NCBI GenBank assembly: GCA_943325655.2
Contig: CALPQG020000223.1
Coordinates: forward strand, 1-5,205
Length of the DNA stretch: 5,205 nucleotides
Direction: 5' to 3'
Origin: Bifidobacterium breve
GTDB taxonomy: Bacteria > Bacteroidota > Bacteroidia > Cytophagales > UBA9547
Below, one piece after another: positions 4,750-5,205 of this stretch (position 1 is the stretch's first letter; each line of letters begins with the position of its first letter). Both the position numbers and the translations under genes were made by a program. A model generated the notes under the pieces. It saw only the letters and a list, made by a program, of their open reading frames with translations, made no database searches and had not been told where the DNA came from.

Positions 4750-5205
4750 ATGACCAGTAAAGTGAATAAACCAATCAATGAAATTGTAGATGAGAATTAT
4801 GTAAATGCTTCTGTGTTACAATATTTTGGCATAGCATTTTATGATTATTCAGATAAAACCTTAGAACAAGCTTGTGAGGAGAAAGGCTTAAAGCTTGAAC
4901 TGGTGCTAAATAAAATGGCTGCTATTGTGGAGGAATCTAGTTTGACCTCACTTTCGTTAAACGAATACCCTATCGACTTGGTGATTGCTTATTTAAAACA
5001 CATGCACCATAGGTTTGTAAAAGAATCTTTGACCTACATTTCCAATTTAATTCAAAACGTAGAAGACAATTCTTTGCCTATTGTGCAGGATTTGAAATTT
5101 GTATTCCCTTTGTTTGTACAGGAATTTATTGAGCACATTTACGAAGAAGAAGATACTTTTTTTAACTATATCTTATTGCTCCATAAATCCATTGAAAGCG
5201 GACAC
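4750..5205 (+). CDS. RIC (YtfE/ScdA)-like di-iron hemerythrin-domain protein, N-terminal part
   Basis: The frame is open from ATG 4750 to the window edge (152 codons, no stop). No other in-frame ATG exists back to the TAG at 4651-4653, so this start is favoured; the leader is A-rich. Residues about 17-56 resemble the ScdA_N (DUF542) domain: VLQYFGIAFYDYSDKTLEQA then CEEKGLKLE. The usual Cys-Cys-Gly-Gly after the 'GI.F' segment is replaced by YDYS. A hemerythrin-like helical region follows, with candidate iron ligands H84/H86/H87 and the H129-x3-E133 motif in EFIEHIYEEED, then H145 and H152 at the edge. RIC proteins are cytosolic di-iron proteins that help repair iron-sulfur clusters after nitric oxide or oxidative damage. 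Later ligands lie beyond the window. A plain hemerythrin-domain protein with another role is the alternative. A CRP/FNR-like palindrome upstream fits stress control. Confidence 0.7.
   Translation, partial: MTSKVNKPINEIVDENYVNASVLQYFGIAFYDYSDKTLEQACEEKGLKLELVLNKMAAIVEESSLTSLSLNEYPIDLVIAYLKHMHHRFVKESLTYISNLIQNVEDNSLPIVQDLKFVFPLFVQEFIEHIYEEEDTFFNYILLLHKSIESGH

Overview
The window looks like chromosomal DNA of a member of the Bacteroidota. The reasons are A-rich leaders without clear Shine-Dalgarno sites, at least one good TAnnTTTG-type promoter -7 box, moderately low G+C, and protein families typical of that phylum. I cannot name a genus from sequence alone.

Layout from left to right. (1) Positions 1-446, plus strand: the C-terminal part of AMP nucleosidase (amn). 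(2) 447-664: a convergent intergenic region holding a strong hairpin-forming repeat and a second smaller hairpin. (3) 665-1648 and 1688-2626, minus strand: a likely two-gene transcription unit. A cN-I-type cytosolic 5'-nucleotidase is followed after 39 bp by a radical SAM protein with an auxiliary-cluster C-terminus. (4) 2634-4425: an apparent inserted cassette carrying one full gene (2910-4292, minus), a Schlafen AlbA_2 / GHKL-ATPase / winged-helix regulator with a four-unit GGAK repeat. The cassette also has a short upstream ORF overlapping that gene by ATGA, a promoter candidate, and AT-rich DNA with possible coding debris. (5) 4464-4749: a structured AT-rich intergenic region with a CRP/FNR-like palindrome. 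(6) 4750-5205, plus strand, running off the window: the N-terminal part of a di-iron hemerythrin-like protein related to the RIC (YtfE/ScdA) iron-sulfur repair family.

The most notable observation is a perfect 38-bp direct repeat, 2596-2633 and 4426-4463. It consists of the first ten codons of the 5'-nucleotidase plus seven leader bases and the start-proximal context. The left copy is the working gene start. The right copy is a stump that reads ten identical codons, then eight foreign ones, then a stop. The simplest reading is that a 1,830-bp unit carrying the AlbA_2 gene entered the 5' end of the nucleotidase gene, and that the duplication rebuilt the gene start. The nucleotidase would then have been cut off from its ancestral upstream region.

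Functionally, amn and the nucleotidase both act on nucleoside monophosphates (AMP to adenine plus ribose 5-phosphate, and NMP to nucleoside plus phosphate). They suggest a small purine-catabolism neighbourhood. The radical SAM substrate is unknown. The hemerythrin-like gene is a separate divergent unit probably tied to nitrosative or oxidative stress. I see no CRISPR array, tRNA, rRNA, transposase or integrase in the window.
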